Positions 35,327 to 44,905 of a stretch of DNA of 64,000 nt are shown one piece after another. A program made the position numbers and the translations under genes. The stretch spans positions 1-64,000 of the forward strand of contig JAEWMS010000033.1 of the NCBI GenBank assembly GCA_023393115.1. The letters run 5' to 3'. The stretch is from Bacillota bacterium (GTDB taxonomy: Bacteria > Bacillota > Clostridia > Acetivibrionales > DSM-1351). The notes below the pieces were generated by a model, which searched no databases, was not told the DNA's origin, and saw only the letters and a program-made list of their open reading frames with translations. Numbering within the stretch: the stretch's first letter is position 1; each line of letters starts with the position of its first letter.

Positions 35327-36358
35327 CTACTTCCACAAAAATGGAGGATATTCATCCAAATCTCCACGAATAAATCTGGCCAGGAGCATTGCCTGAGAAT
35401 ATGGCACAAGCCCCCATTCCAGCTTTTCCTGTAAAAACGGATGGGTTATTTTCTCTTGCTTCCTACTCTGCCAAGCCTGTAAAATCGTTTTACGAGTGTC
35501 ATCATCCATTACAACGGCACCATCCTCTTTCTGAGTAAACCCACTAGAATTGACCACCCTTTTATTGATTAATGAAATTACAAATCTATCTGCGAAAACA
35601 CAGCGCAGTTCCTCCATTAAATCCAGAGCAAGAGAAATTCTACCCGGCCTATCTCTGTGCAAAAAGCCCACATATGGATCAAGCCCCACTGTTTCTAATG
35701 CCGCTGCAACATCATGTGCAAGCAGGGTATATACGAATGACAGTATTGCATTTACATTATCAAGAGGAGGACGCTTATTCCTTCCATGAAAGAAAAAGTC
35801 CTGCTTCTGCTGAAGTATCAAATCATCAAAGATACTAAAATACTGAGTTGCAGCTTCTCCTTCAAAACCACGCAGCTCCTCAAGATTTTCACTCCCCAGA
35901 ACAAAGCCTAATGCATTTGCCAAACCAGCCGATACCTTTTTAAGCTTACCTACATCGATTCTCTCGGAATAATCTCTGGTTGCACGTTCAATAACCCATC
36001 TTCCGTTATAGATTTTACCGAATATAAAATTTCTGGCTATTCTTGCACTGTCCTCATTACTTTCTGACAATCTGTACTGAGCTTTCCTTAAAGTTACATT
36101 TCCTCTGACCTCTCCAACAACACGTAATAAAAATTTGCCGCTTTGTGTCATGAAGCTCAGTGATATATTGCGTTTTGCACATGCACCCATTAAAGCCGGA
36201 CTGGCGCCGGTATAACCAAAGGTAATAATACTTTCCAGATTGTGCAGAGGAATGCGTGCAGCTTCCAGATCACCTTTCAGAATAACAAGATTTTCTCCGT
36301 CCAAAGACAGGTAACTGTCCTGTGAAGTTACATAAACAGTATTTAACAGTTTTCTCAT
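35327..36358 (-). CDS. cas1: CRISPR integrase Cas1
   Basis: 343 residues, type I-C Cas1. MRKLLNTVYVTSQDSYLSLD begins the N-terminal beta domain; the helical catalytic domain has LEELRGFEGEAATQYFSIFD with the metal-binding Glu, LDPYVGFLHRDRPGR with the His, and LALDLMEELR with the Asp/Glu. It integrates spacers at the leader end. Its ATG overlaps the cas4 stop by 4 bases. Confidence 0.95.
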   Translation of the reverse strand: MRKLLNTVYVTSQDSYLSLDGENLVILKGDLEAARIPLHNLESIITFGYTGASPALMGACAKRNISLSFMTQSGKFLLRVVGEVRGNVTLRKAQYRLSESNEDSARIARNFIFGKIYNGRWVIERATRDYSERIDVGKLKKVSAGLANALGFVLGSENLEELRGFEGEAATQYFSIFDDLILQQKQDFFFHGRNKRPPLDNVNAILSFVYTLLAHDVAAALETVGLDPYVGFLHRDRPGRISLALDLMEELRCVFADRFVISLINKRVVNSSGFTQKEDGAVVMDDDTRKTILQAWQSRKQEKITHPFLQEKLEWGLVPYSQAMLLARFIRGDLDEYPPFLWK

Positions 36359-37023
36359 TCTTCTACCTCTTTAAGGCTGTCTTTAATGTATTTTGCCACT
36401 GAAGGATTCTTACAAAGCCTGGGCATGCATATATCTGCCAATGAACATGCTTTGCAGCTTTTAGAAGGCTTTACCTTAGGTGTATATCTCCTTTTATACA
36501 ATTCATGCATCTCTTGCAAGGTGTCCCCTACACGTTTACGCAAATCAGTATCAAGTGAGACCTTTAGTCTATGCCTTGTCTCTCCGTAGAACATATATGC
36601 TTCTTTAATTTCGCACAAAAGCATCTCTTCAAGGCACATAGCTTGTCCGCACAATTGTAGTATATCCGCATCATTTTCCTTTGGCTTTCCCCGCTTATAT
36701 TCTACCGGAACTGGCTTATACAGGCCCTCTCTGCCGAATATGGTCACACCATCGGCACATCTGTGCAGTTCCACAATATCACATACTCCACTGACTCCCA
36801 GTGTTCTGGAGAAAACAGCCATGCCCCTGGAAACAATAATATCTCCTCTTTTTTCTGAGAGTCCATCGTCATGTGCTTTCTCGTGAAGTATATATCCTTC
36901 AACAGTCCTCAAATTTTCCTGCCACTGTTGTTCAATATGTATTAGTGCCCACTGCCGTCTGCAAAAGGCAAAGTGTTGAATACCGGACAATAGCAGAAAA
37001 TCTTCTTCGTTATATTCCATCAT
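36355..37023 (-). CDS. cas4: CRISPR-associated exonuclease Cas4
   Basis: 222 residues. LLSGIQHFAFCRRQWALIHIE carries the first iron-sulfur Cys; the other three are in KSCKACSLADICMPRLC near the C-terminus. The RecB-like nuclease core includes GVCDIVELHR and PVPVEYKRGKPK (the Asp, Glu and Lys of the motif). Cas4 trims prespacers so that those with a correct protospacer-adjacent motif are integrated. It overlaps cas7 by 14 bases. Confidence 0.94.
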   Translation of the reverse strand: MMEYNEEDFLLLSGIQHFAFCRRQWALIHIEQQWQENLRTVEGYILHEKAHDDGLSEKRGDIIVSRGMAVFSRTLGVSGVCDIVELHRCADGVTIFGREGLYKPVPVEYKRGKPKENDADILQLCGQAMCLEEMLLCEIKEAYMFYGETRHRLKVSLDTDLRKRVGDTLQEMHELYKRRYTPKVKPSKSCKACSLADICMPRLCKNPSVAKYIKDSLKEVEE

Positions 37024-37867
37024 AAACTTCCGGTGTCAATCCTTCCAATTCTTCACAAGTAATTGAATAATCCTCTATGTCCTTAGGAAATTCTACTTTT
37101 GGCTCAATTTTCAGGCATCTGTGCACTTTTGCTGAAGAATATTGCCCTATTTCACTATTATGTTTCCACCAATAGAGCTTGTACACCTCCATACTTCCTT
37201 CCGGTCTTGCAGAAGAGCAATCATTTTGGAATAGAGTTCTTAAGGCCTCTTTGATCAGTTCACTGTCCTCTTCGCTAAACCCGGTTTTTGTAGCCAGTTG
37301 GGTATTAATGCTTCCAAACACCTTGTAAACACCGAAATCAACTCTATGCTTCATACCCATTGTATCTGGGCTTTTTTTATCAGGGTCTTTGCCTGTTTCC
37401 CCATTTACACTCTTTGTAATCTGCATACTTGTTATTTCAATGGATGAAACACTTACACCTGGATGAATTGATACAGGTCCCCTTATTCCTATTGAAACAG
37501 AATTGTCTTCTCCCGCCTTAAAAGCAAATACCTGACCAAAGCTCCGTACATCTATCCATTTAGAACAAGCATATGCAGCATACTGTTCCTTGTCTTTATT
37601 TAACTTTTTTAATTCCGGACATCCGTCTGCCCTATCCTTCAAGCTTCTAAAACCATCAGTTCTTCTGTCATCGGACTGAACAAATATCTCTTTATTCATA
37701 TCCTGTAATCTGTTTCGGATTTTTCTCTTTATACACACGTCAGAAATCTCTCCAAAACCATCATAATTTTCTCTAGGACGGTTTCCATTCAGCGGATCAC
37801 CGTTAGGATTAGCATTTTTCACAGAAATAACAATAGCAAAATCAACTTTGTTTTTTAATACGCTCAT
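37010..37867 (-). CDS. cas7: Type I-C Cascade backbone Cas7 (Csd2)
   Basis: 285 residues. It opens KVDFAIVISVKNANPNGDPL with NRPRENYDGFGEISDVCIKR, the signature start of Csd2, and has RSFGQVFAFK and GIRGPVSIHPGVSV in the RRM-type core. Several copies wrap along the crRNA. RBS GGAGTAA precedes ATG 37867; the gene lies between cas8c and cas4 in the canonical I-C order. Confidence 0.95.
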   Translation of the reverse strand: MSVLKNKVDFAIVISVKNANPNGDPLNGNRPRENYDGFGEISDVCIKRKIRNRLQDMNKEIFVQSDDRRTDGFRSLKDRADGCPELKKLNKDKEQYAAYACSKWIDVRSFGQVFAFKAGEDNSVSIGIRGPVSIHPGVSVSSIEITSMQITKSVNGETGKDPDKKSPDTMGMKHRVDFGVYKVFGSINTQLATKTGFSEEDSELIKEALRTLFQNDCSSARPEGSMEVYKLYWWKHNSEIGQYSSAKVHRCLKIEPKVEFPKDIEDYSITCEELEGLTPEVYDGI

Positions 37868-37881
37868 AATAATTACTCCTT

Positions 37882-39822
37882 CTATTTTATACTATCAAGT
37901 TTTTTCTTATTACTTTCCTCAATCCTTTTATTCATTTCATCAATGAATACCTGCCTTTGGCAGTGGTACCCCAATAAATAGCTGTCCTTCAATGCTTCCC
38001 TGCTTGTGAAATCATCAAAGGATATCTTTGAATTTACATCTGAAATCTTTTTAACCAACCCCCAGTCACTGTCACCCAGCCTGGAAATATATGGTCTCAG
38101 CTTATCATGTAAAATACTCCATGTTTTATATGGATGAAGCTTAAATTGATGCATCAGCCTTTCGGCATTTGTATCCCTTTTCTCCCCGGAATTTCTGATT
38201 GCCCATTCTTCAATTTCCTGCGCTATAGCCAGCAGCCTTCCAAATAGATAGCTTCTGTCCATTTGATTATCATCAAGTGCCATATCCCATTCCCCCTTAG
38301 ATTTATCATGTTCATATTTTTTAACCAGTGCACAGGTTATACTCAATACTTTTTCCCAATTGTACTTACTCAGGGAAACCGGATTGGATGCCCTATTAAC
38401 AGCTGCTTTAACAATATCATGTGGTATGCTCGCACCATCAGTAATACATGGTAACAGCCTCTCTATGGTCGACTTCATTAATTTATCATCTACCTCAAGC
38501 CGTTCATTTCTCTCAACACCATATGCCGCCCTGACAATTTCTTTGGGTGCTGGAGTTCCCACAAATGGTCTTGCTCTATATTTTGCTTTTCCCTTTTCGT
38601 CAACCCCGTCCTGTATTCTTTTATAACTGTGCCTCCAGCAGCAGGTTTCATACCAATTATGAAGCCTGTCCAAAAAATCCGGTCCCTTCAGTTCTTTGTA
38701 ATAGGTAATTGACAGCCTTCCTGTAGTTGCAGAGTTAAGTCCCATTATCACTACATCTACATTAACGTCCAACTCATTCCCATAACCTGCTATAGCCTTA
38801 TTAAGTTTTTTAACATACTCCTTTTGTGTTGTTACTACTGGCTGTGGGTTATTGTCCTCTCCGAATATATCATCTGTGTCCTCTAATAATTGCGGAAGCT
38901 TTTGATTTCCAGTTGCCCACGCAACAATAACCTCTTCTCCATCCTTCGGATTTCCAAACTTATAACCCTGGATATCAATTAACCACCTGAGCGCATTATG
39001 AGCCTTTTGAGAGGTTTCATAACCAACGCTGGCTACCTGCTTCTTATCATAAAAACGCCCCTTAAATGTAAAACCACTTTCATCATTTGCCGATATAAGC
39101 TTTGCTTTGTCCCCTGAGCTTCTTACCTTCGAGGGGTGCTTTTCAGAGCATGGAATGTCAGTTCCTCTCACATAGCATAATGCTGTTTCCCCCTGCTTGC
39201 TCAGGTAATACTTTATATAACTGTCATAAATCTTGTTATCCAGCCATACTGCTGTCTCGCAGTCGCCACCTACTTCTATATCACTCTCGACCCTGAACCT
39301 TAAAAATACGTCAGTCTGAGCTACTGAACCAATTTTTATATCACTTTTTATTTGTCCGTCTTCATCACTAACCAATATTTTGCTATTAATCAAATCTATT
39401 ATGAGACGTTTCTTTTTAAGATACTCTAAAATTGCACATACTTTATTATTTTTGTATTCAGAATTGCACCATTCCTCCAACTGAGCAATATACTTATTAT
39501 AAAACTCAGCTCCCTTTTCCTTTTTTATATAATCGGAAAAGTCACCTGCCACATATTGGAGCTTGTCACAAAGTGGGTGAGGAGCAATACCGCTGCTTCT
39601 CGAAGCTGAATCTTCAGTAACAGGAATTATGGTTACTTCTTCTCCTTTGTCCAAAATCCTGGCTCTCCGAAAATCCCCGCAGCTGTCAATCACAACCTCT
39701 ATCTGAGCATTCTGGGTAGAATGCGCAATTGGAAGCAGCGGTGTTTTTCCGTCTGTTCTTGGCACCCCGGCTTCACTTTTGCAATTTTCATATGTATCAT
39801 AGAGCTTACCAATCCATCCCAA
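37882..39822 (-). CDS. cas8c: Type I-C Cascade large subunit Cas8c (Csd1)
   Basis: About 646 residues if the TTG at 39822 is the start: AGGGAGGAG lies 6 bases before it, and the protein then begins GWIGKLYDTYENCK like other Csd1 proteins. An in-frame TTG at 39843 has no such site. Internal landmarks are YVAGDFSDYIKKE, SHNALRWLIDIQGY-type text (KAHNALRWLIDIQGY) and LFGRLLAIAQEIEEWA near the C-terminus. It recognises the protospacer-adjacent motif; in type I-C the message also makes Cas11 from an internal start. It overlaps cas5c by 17 bases. Confidence 0.93.
   Translation of the reverse strand: MGWIGKLYDTYENCKSEAGVPRTDGKTPLLPIAHSTQNAQIEVVIDSCGDFRRARILDKGEEVTIIPVTEDSASRSSGIAPHPLCDKLQYVAGDFSDYIKKEKGAEFYNKYIAQLEEWCNSEYKNNKVCAILEYLKKKRLIIDLINSKILVSDEDGQIKSDIKIGSVAQTDVFLRFRVESDIEVGGDCETAVWLDNKIYDSYIKYYLSKQGETALCYVRGTDIPCSEKHPSKVRSSGDKAKLISANDESGFTFKGRFYDKKQVASVGYETSQKAHNALRWLIDIQGYKFGNPKDGEEVIVAWATGNQKLPQLLEDTDDIFGEDNNPQPVVTTQKEYVKKLNKAIAGYGNELDVNVDVVIMGLNSATTGRLSITYYKELKGPDFLDRLHNWYETCCWRHSYKRIQDGVDEKGKAKYRARPFVGTPAPKEIVRAAYGVERNERLEVDDKLMKSTIERLLPCITDGASIPHDIVKAAVNRASNPVSLSKYNWEKVLSITCALVKKYEHDKSKGEWDMALDDNQMDRSYLFGRLLAIAQEIEEWAIRNSGEKRDTNAERLMHQFKLHPYKTWSILHDKLRPYISRLGDSDWGLVKKISDVNSKISFDDFTSREALKDSYLLGYHCQRQVFIDEMNKRIEESNKKKLDSIK
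38100..38500 (-). other. Region of cas8c expected to encode Cas11c from an internal start
   Basis: Type I-C systems are known to make the small subunit Cas11c from within the 3' part of cas8c. The part of this gene coding VKAAVNRASNPVSLSKYN onward is helical and would match that segment. I could not fix a convincing internal start, so the limits are only approximate. Confidence 0.25.
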
Positions 39823-40546
39823 GTATTTCTCCTCCCTCTTCAAATTCTTTTAAGCCACTGAAATTATTCTCATTAAACTCTTTCATTTTCATAGGAGCCA
39901 ACACCCGTTTTATTCCACATTCATCGGGTCTAATAAATCGGATATATCCATCTTTCATCGTAGGAGCCCACAGCCTTGCCACCAGCTTGTTTCTATCTGC
40001 TTCATTGCAGGCTTCGTCAGGGTAGTCAAAACCATGAAACATCAAGCCGAAGGATATCTCACCATAGTTGTCATATTTACCGTCACCTTCTCCGAATTTA
40101 CAGGGTTCAACATATCCCTGGCATTCCCGCGTACCAAGGAATATATCCCGTCTTCCGCCTCTTTTTATCATTCTTTTGGCAATTAAATAGTGCTTATTTT
40201 CATTTCTGTCCTGTTCTAATTCAGGCCGGTTGTAATTCCATTCAAAGTGAGCCTTTACCTGATATTCGACATCTACCAGATATGAATAAATTGACAGAGT
40301 GTTCCCTCCGGTATAATTTATAGGACGAATTCCCTGGGATTGGGTTTTTATGTAATTCATAACCCTAAGCTCGTCAATGTACCATATAAAAGTTGGTTTC
40401 CAATATACACTTTCCAGAATTCCCTTCAATGCCTGATATGTCGGGATCTGGTATGAAAGCTTTTCACCTCCCATCCTGTTGATGGGGTCACTGAAAAGCG
40501 CATACCTTCCGCTGATCATAAATTCTACAGTGTTCTCTCTTTCCAT
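39806..40546 (-). CDS. cas5c: Type I-C crRNA-processing protein Cas5c (Cas5d)
   Basis: 246 residues from ATG 40546, 6 bases after TGAGGTG; a GTG at 40555 is an alternative. TVEFMISGRYALFSDPIN and KLSYQIPTYQALKGILESVYWKP are typical of Cas5d, which in type I-C replaces Cas6 and cuts the repeat hairpin. The Lys/Tyr/His needed for cutting are expected in the regions SYQIPTYQALK and KHYLIAKRMIKRGG. The C-terminus GYIRFIRPDE leads into an overlap with cas8c. Confidence 0.93.
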   Translation of the reverse strand: MERENTVEFMISGRYALFSDPINRMGGEKLSYQIPTYQALKGILESVYWKPTFIWYIDELRVMNYIKTQSQGIRPINYTGGNTLSIYSYLVDVEYQVKAHFEWNYNRPELEQDRNENKHYLIAKRMIKRGGRRDIFLGTRECQGYVEPCKFGEGDGKYDNYGEISFGLMFHGFDYPDEACNEADRNKLVARLWAPTMKDGYIRFIRPDECGIKRVLAPMKMKEFNENNFSGLKEFEEGGEILGMDW

Positions 40547-40585
40547 TCTCATCACCTCAATAACTTAAAAATTCATGCCGTTCTT

Positions 40586-42967
40586 CTACAGTAACTCCTG
40601 TGTTTTTATCATAAAACCTTTTCTGAGTGCAAGTACGCCTCCGTTATTTAAAGGAACAATTGCCTCTAAGGCTTTTAATTTATTAAATTCCAAATCATAT
40701 AGATTAACAGAATATTGTTGTGCCTCTTTTAAGTATCTTTTTAAATCTGTTAAATTACATCTGCCATTAATTTTTGTAATCAATTCCTCACCTTTACCGT
40801 AAGTAGTAATAACACCTGTTGTCTTTTGGTCTATGGCTTCAAAATAATCTCCAGCTGTCTTAAACGAACTGTGGATAATTAAATTCGGCTTTGCCATGTT
40901 TTTTTCTACATAGGCTGTAACTAATTCTTTATTTTCTGAAAGCAAATCAAACATAGTTTTATCAGCGTTAGGCTTTGGTAAGGTATAGTTCATATGTGAT
41001 CTTAATTCATGATAATAATAATGAAAATACAAATTAATAGACTTTGGGGATAGCAAATCATTGTCAAATGTTTCCGGATTTTGTTCATACTCTGTCAGTA
41101 TTCGATAAGTAATTTGCTGGCCTGCCTTGATTTCCAACAATTTGCTGACATTTTCGCTGCATTTGTCCATATTTACAATATAAACATTTCCGCTATCCAT
41201 CTCTCCATGCCTGTTACACCGACCAGCTGCTTGTGCAATACTATCCAATCCTGCTAAAGATCGCACTACACACTCAAACGATATATTTACACCGGCTTCA
41301 ATCAGCTGTGTACTTATGCATATTACCTTTCTTTTTCCAAGAACTTTTCTTAAATTATCAAGTATTTCCATTCTATGCACTGGGCACATATTAGTGCTTA
41401 AGTGAAATACTGCCGCTTGTTTTTTTTCGGGCAGCAAAGAATTTTCGATTTCAATAGCCTTGAATAATTCCTTTGCGGCATTTTTTGTATTTAAGATCAC
41501 AAGTACACTTTCTGTGTCTGATGTTATTTCATAGATGAATTCTTTCAAAGCTTGACAGGAATATCCTTCTACACGTATTTTAGGTTTAATCCGGACTCTT
41601 TTGAAATCCTTGAATTTATCATTTGCGTCCTTTATTATTTGAGCATTTTCCTCCAACAGAATGGGTCTTTCTGTTCCAGATAGTAAAGGCTGAGTAGCTG
41701 AACATAGAATTATTGTTGCATTACATATTTTAGATAAAAAGTTTATTGCATAATTAAACATATTAATGCACTTGATTGGAATAGCCTGAATTTCATCAAA
41801 AATAATTATTGAGTTTGCAAGGTTATGCATTCTCCTGACACTTTGAGTTCCGCTACAAAAAAGAGTATTGAGAAATTGAACCATAGTAGTTAATATTATT
41901 AGACTATCCCATCTCTCGGTTAACAGCTTGTGTTCTTCATTATCATTGTCAATAACAAGATTTGAGTGATGTTCCAAGATAATGTCCTCTCTGCCGAGAA
42001 AGGTTTTAATTTCTTTTGAATTTTGATCTATTATTGTTGTGAAGGGTATTATATAAAAAATCCTGTCTTTCTCATAATGCTTGGCGTGTTCCATAGCATA
42101 CCTCAGACTTGAAAGAGTCTTTCCTCCGCCTGTGGGCACTAAAAGCTGATAAATACCGGGCTTATTAACAGCAAACTCCTTACAGGACAATGATATTTCA
42201 CTGCGCAGAATTTCAATATTAGTTTTTTTAGGAAGCAAATCTAACTCTGTGTTTAAATTTACCAGAAGTGCCTCCCAGAGCATATTTTTATCAATATGAA
42301 TTGTTTCTTCAGTGCTCTCTTTTTCTGTCATAAATTTGTATGTATCATATCTGTCAGCATCAATTAGACAGCTAAATATAAACTTTACTAAAATACTTGC
42401 TGAATATTTTCCAAAATCACGTTTATCGTAGATCTTATTAACTTTTATTAGTATTTCTTTTATTTCTTGTGTTGATTGGTAGAATAATTTTTCAACCTCT
42501 TCCCTGTTAACACATTCGTTGAAAAAATTACCAAAAGCCTCATCGTAATGAATTTTAACAGTATCAGGTTTCATTCTTGAAGTGAATTTATCATTCAAAT
42601 TCAAATCGATACAGTCAATAAGACCGCCATGATGTGAGCATATTGCTAAAGCTATGATTTGAGCTGTCAGCTTTTGATAAGGGTCCTTTGAATCAAAGAA
42701 ACTATCAAATATGTATTTTGCACCTGCTGTAGAGTGATCTACCGTTCCCTTACGGGATTTATCTTCTGGGTTAAGGAAGCAATATATGATATATATCAAA
42801 AAGGCTTCAGTTTCTTTACCCATATCATGAAGTAGTCCAATTAATTTGCCGGTACTTTCTAATGATATTTTTCTGCAAAAAGCAGCACACAATTGTGAAA
42901 CATTTTCAAGATGCTTCTTCACACTTTGCTCTGCGCCATCACTGGTTCTTTTATGAGCGATGAACAT
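40586..42967 (-). CDS. cas3: CRISPR nuclease-helicase Cas3
   Basis: 793 residues. N-terminal HD nuclease: HLENVSQLCAAFC, LLHDMGKET (HD pair), DHSTAGAKYIFD and CSHHGG. Helicase core from about residue 250: LLVPTGGGKTLSSLRYAM (Walker A), IIIFDEIQAIP (DEAH-like), LCSATQPLL (motif III), then a second RecA domain with TQLIEAGVNISFE and AQAAGRCNRHGE (motif VI). It is recruited by Cascade and degrades target DNA. First gene of the operon; promoter at 43021-43048. Confidence 0.95.
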   Translation of the reverse strand: MFIAHKRTSDGAEQSVKKHLENVSQLCAAFCRKISLESTGKLIGLLHDMGKETEAFLIYIIYCFLNPEDKSRKGTVDHSTAGAKYIFDSFFDSKDPYQKLTAQIIALAICSHHGGLIDCIDLNLNDKFTSRMKPDTVKIHYDEAFGNFFNECVNREEVEKLFYQSTQEIKEILIKVNKIYDKRDFGKYSASILVKFIFSCLIDADRYDTYKFMTEKESTEETIHIDKNMLWEALLVNLNTELDLLPKKTNIEILRSEISLSCKEFAVNKPGIYQLLVPTGGGKTLSSLRYAMEHAKHYEKDRIFYIIPFTTIIDQNSKEIKTFLGREDIILEHHSNLVIDNDNEEHKLLTERWDSLIILTTMVQFLNTLFCSGTQSVRRMHNLANSIIIFDEIQAIPIKCINMFNYAINFLSKICNATIILCSATQPLLSGTERPILLEENAQIIKDANDKFKDFKRVRIKPKIRVEGYSCQALKEFIYEITSDTESVLVILNTKNAAKELFKAIEIENSLLPEKKQAAVFHLSTNMCPVHRMEILDNLRKVLGKRKVICISTQLIEAGVNISFECVVRSLAGLDSIAQAAGRCNRHGEMDSGNVYIVNMDKCSENVSKLLEIKAGQQITYRILTEYEQNPETFDNDLLSPKSINLYFHYYYHELRSHMNYTLPKPNADKTMFDLLSENKELVTAYVEKNMAKPNLIIHSSFKTAGDYFEAIDQKTTGVITTYGKGEELITKINGRCNLTDLKRYLKEAQQYSVNLYDLEFNKLKALEAIVPLNNGGVLALRKGFMIKTQELL

Positions 42968-43020
42968 ATAGCTTTCTCCTGTAATTTTTTAAATATATTC
43001 TAAATTATTACTTATTTTCT

Positions 43021-43048
43021 ATTATAAACCGTTTTTTGGACAAATCAA
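43021..43048 (-). promoter_or_regulatory. Probable cas operon promoter
   Basis: On the minus strand TTGATT, 16 bases, TATAAT, about 54 bases before the Cas3 start codon. The -10 is perfect. The rest of 42968-43374 is AT-rich and holds no gene that I can support. Confidence 0.5.
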
Positions 43049-43374
43049 CATATTTAATAAATGATACTATTATACTAAAATCTGTATACTTATGATAAGC
43101 AGAAAATATTATTAATTAAAACTTGTATTATCCAAATTGAATATAATGGTGTTCATTGATATTTGAATTCTAAATTGTTGTTGAGTTATTTTATATATTG
43201 ACACTACCAGATACCCCCTTATGACACAGATGAAAATGTAAGTTAATTGTGCATTACTAAAGTTTTGCATAACTACCATCCTTTCCGTTAACAATTTGGA
43301 CAGTCCGTAATTTTTCTTCCTCTTATTATTAATGATAAAATGTTTGTGGATTGAAATAAGATTTTGTATTATAT

Positions 43375-43421
43375 AAAAAAGAAGAACGCCGTTATACCTT
43401 TTAACTACGTTCCTCTTTTTT
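43375..43421 (-). terminator. Terminator after the U32 gene
   Basis: AAAAAAGAAGAACG and CGTTCCTCTTTTTT form a 14-bp stem with one G-U pair around a 19-base loop. A- and T-runs on either side make it work in both directions. Confidence 0.75.
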
Positions 43422-43508
43422 ATTTACTCATGTTTTAGACATATTAACTTCGGAGCTATCTATCTTAAACAATTTAGTACTAAAATTATTTAAACAATTT
43501 ACTAAATC

Positions 43509-44729
43509 TCACTTTCTCCTCAATATAGTATAAGGCTCAACCTCCTGCTTCATGGGCATATATACTATCATTTGAGCATGAGGGGCAGTTCTGATGCTTT
43601 CCCCTTCTTCATTTTTCATAACTTCAATAGTTTGCACAAAATAATCCTTTTTAGGCACCACCACTTCAATTTCATCCCCAACGATCATTCTGTTTCTTTG
43701 TTCGATTTTGGCAATTCCGGTTTCCTTATTGTACTCCAGAACCATTCCTACAAAATCATATTCTCTGATATAAGAGCTTGTATTGTATATCTGGTCTGCT
43801 CCTGTGGTTTTATTGAAATAAAAGCCGGTGGTATACTCTCTGTGACTTGCCTTTGAAAGTTCAACCAGCCACTCTGGATCAAACCTGTAATTTTCAGGAT
43901 CGGACATATAGGCATCTATGGCCTTTCTATATGCGCTTACAACTGTTGCAACATAGAAGGAGCTCTTCATCCTTCCCTCTATTTTAAAGCTGAATATTCC
44001 AGATTCAATCAATTGCGGAATATATTCAATCATGCACAGGTCCTTGGAATTAAAAATATATGTTCCTTTTTCATCCTCATACACAGGATAATATTCTCCG
44101 GGACGTTTTTCCTCCACCAGAGAATATTTCCACCTGCAGGGATGGGAGCAGGCCCCCTTGTTTGAATCTCTTCCCGTCATATAGTTGCTGAGCAGGCAGC
44201 GGCCCGAATAGGATATGCACATGGCGCCATGTATAAAGGCTTCAATATCAAGCTCAGACGGTGTCATGGCAGCCATTTCTTTTATTTCCTCAAAGGAGAG
44301 TTCTCTTGCGACAACAATTCGTTTTGCACCTAAATCATGCCAGAACTTTGCGCTCATATAGTTTGTATTGTTGGCTTGGGTACTTATGTGTATCTCCATA
44401 TCAGGAGCTGCTTTACGAACAATTGTAAAAATACCGGGGTCAGAAACAATAACTGCATCTACTCCCAAGTTATTCAGTTCTTCTATATATTCCGGCAGTC
44501 CCACCAAATCCTCGTTGTGGGGTATAATATTTACAGTAACATAAACCTTACAGTCTCTCTCATGGGCAAAAGCCAGGCCCTCTTTCATATCCTCCAGTGA
44601 AAAATTATCAGCCGAAGCTCTGAGACCAAATCTCTGACCGCCGATATAAACGGCATCAGCCCCGAATAATATAGCCATTTTAAGTTTTTCCAGATTTCCC
44701 GCAGGAGCTAAAAGCTCAACCTTTTTCAT
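43509..44729 (-). CDS. U32 family protein, tRNA uridine hydroxylation (TrhP/YrrO-like)
   Basis: 406 residues. VELLAPAGNLEKLKMAILFGADAVY and LRASADNFS begin the TIM-barrel domain; the U32 signature lies around EAFIHGAMCISYSGRCLLS, followed by GACSHPCRWKY, giving four Cys able to hold an iron-sulfur cluster. A C-terminal beta domain follows (IEQRNRMIVGDEIEVV). Relatives hydroxylate U34 of tRNA from prephenate, the first step to 5-methoxyuridine. The methyltransferase for the next step (trmR) is upstream, as in Bacillus yrrM-yrrO. Confidence 0.85.
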   Translation of the reverse strand: MKKVELLAPAGNLEKLKMAILFGADAVYIGGQRFGLRASADNFSLEDMKEGLAFAHERDCKVYVTVNIIPHNEDLVGLPEYIEELNNLGVDAVIVSDPGIFTIVRKAAPDMEIHISTQANNTNYMSAKFWHDLGAKRIVVARELSFEEIKEMAAMTPSELDIEAFIHGAMCISYSGRCLLSNYMTGRDSNKGACSHPCRWKYSLVEEKRPGEYYPVYEDEKGTYIFNSKDLCMIEYIPQLIESGIFSFKIEGRMKSSFYVATVVSAYRKAIDAYMSDPENYRFDPEWLVELSKASHREYTTGFYFNKTTGADQIYNTSSYIREYDFVGMVLEYNKETGIAKIEQRNRMIVGDEIEVVVPKKDYFVQTIEVMKNEEGESIRTAPHAQMIVYMPMKQEVEPYTILRRK

Positions 44730-44767
44730 TATATCCTCCAGTTTTTCTTAAGCGTTAGTGTTTTAGG

Positions 44768-44875
44768 TTTCGTCAATTATTTCGTCAATTATTTCGTCAA
44801 ATGTTTCATTCATTGCTACATTTAATGCTACATTAATTGCTGCATTAATTGCTGCATTTACTGCTATTAATTATT
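44768..44875. repeat. Two adjacent short tandem repeat tracts
   Basis: TTTCGTCAATTA-type 12-base units occur three times, then ATTGCTGCATTA-type 12-base units about five times with variation. Units are multiples of three; on the minus strand one frame reads AVNAAINAAINVALNVAMNE and then TFDEIIDEIIDET, about 33 codons without a clear start. It fills the gap between trmR and the U32 gene. Confidence 0.65.
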
Positions 44876-44905
44876 TCATTTTTTATGCAATAGATAAATG
44901 ATTAA

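Noticed and set aside
43112..43294. Minus-strand frame of 60 codons between cas3 and the U32 gene
   Set aside because: No ribosome binding site, AT-rich composition, no recognisable pattern.
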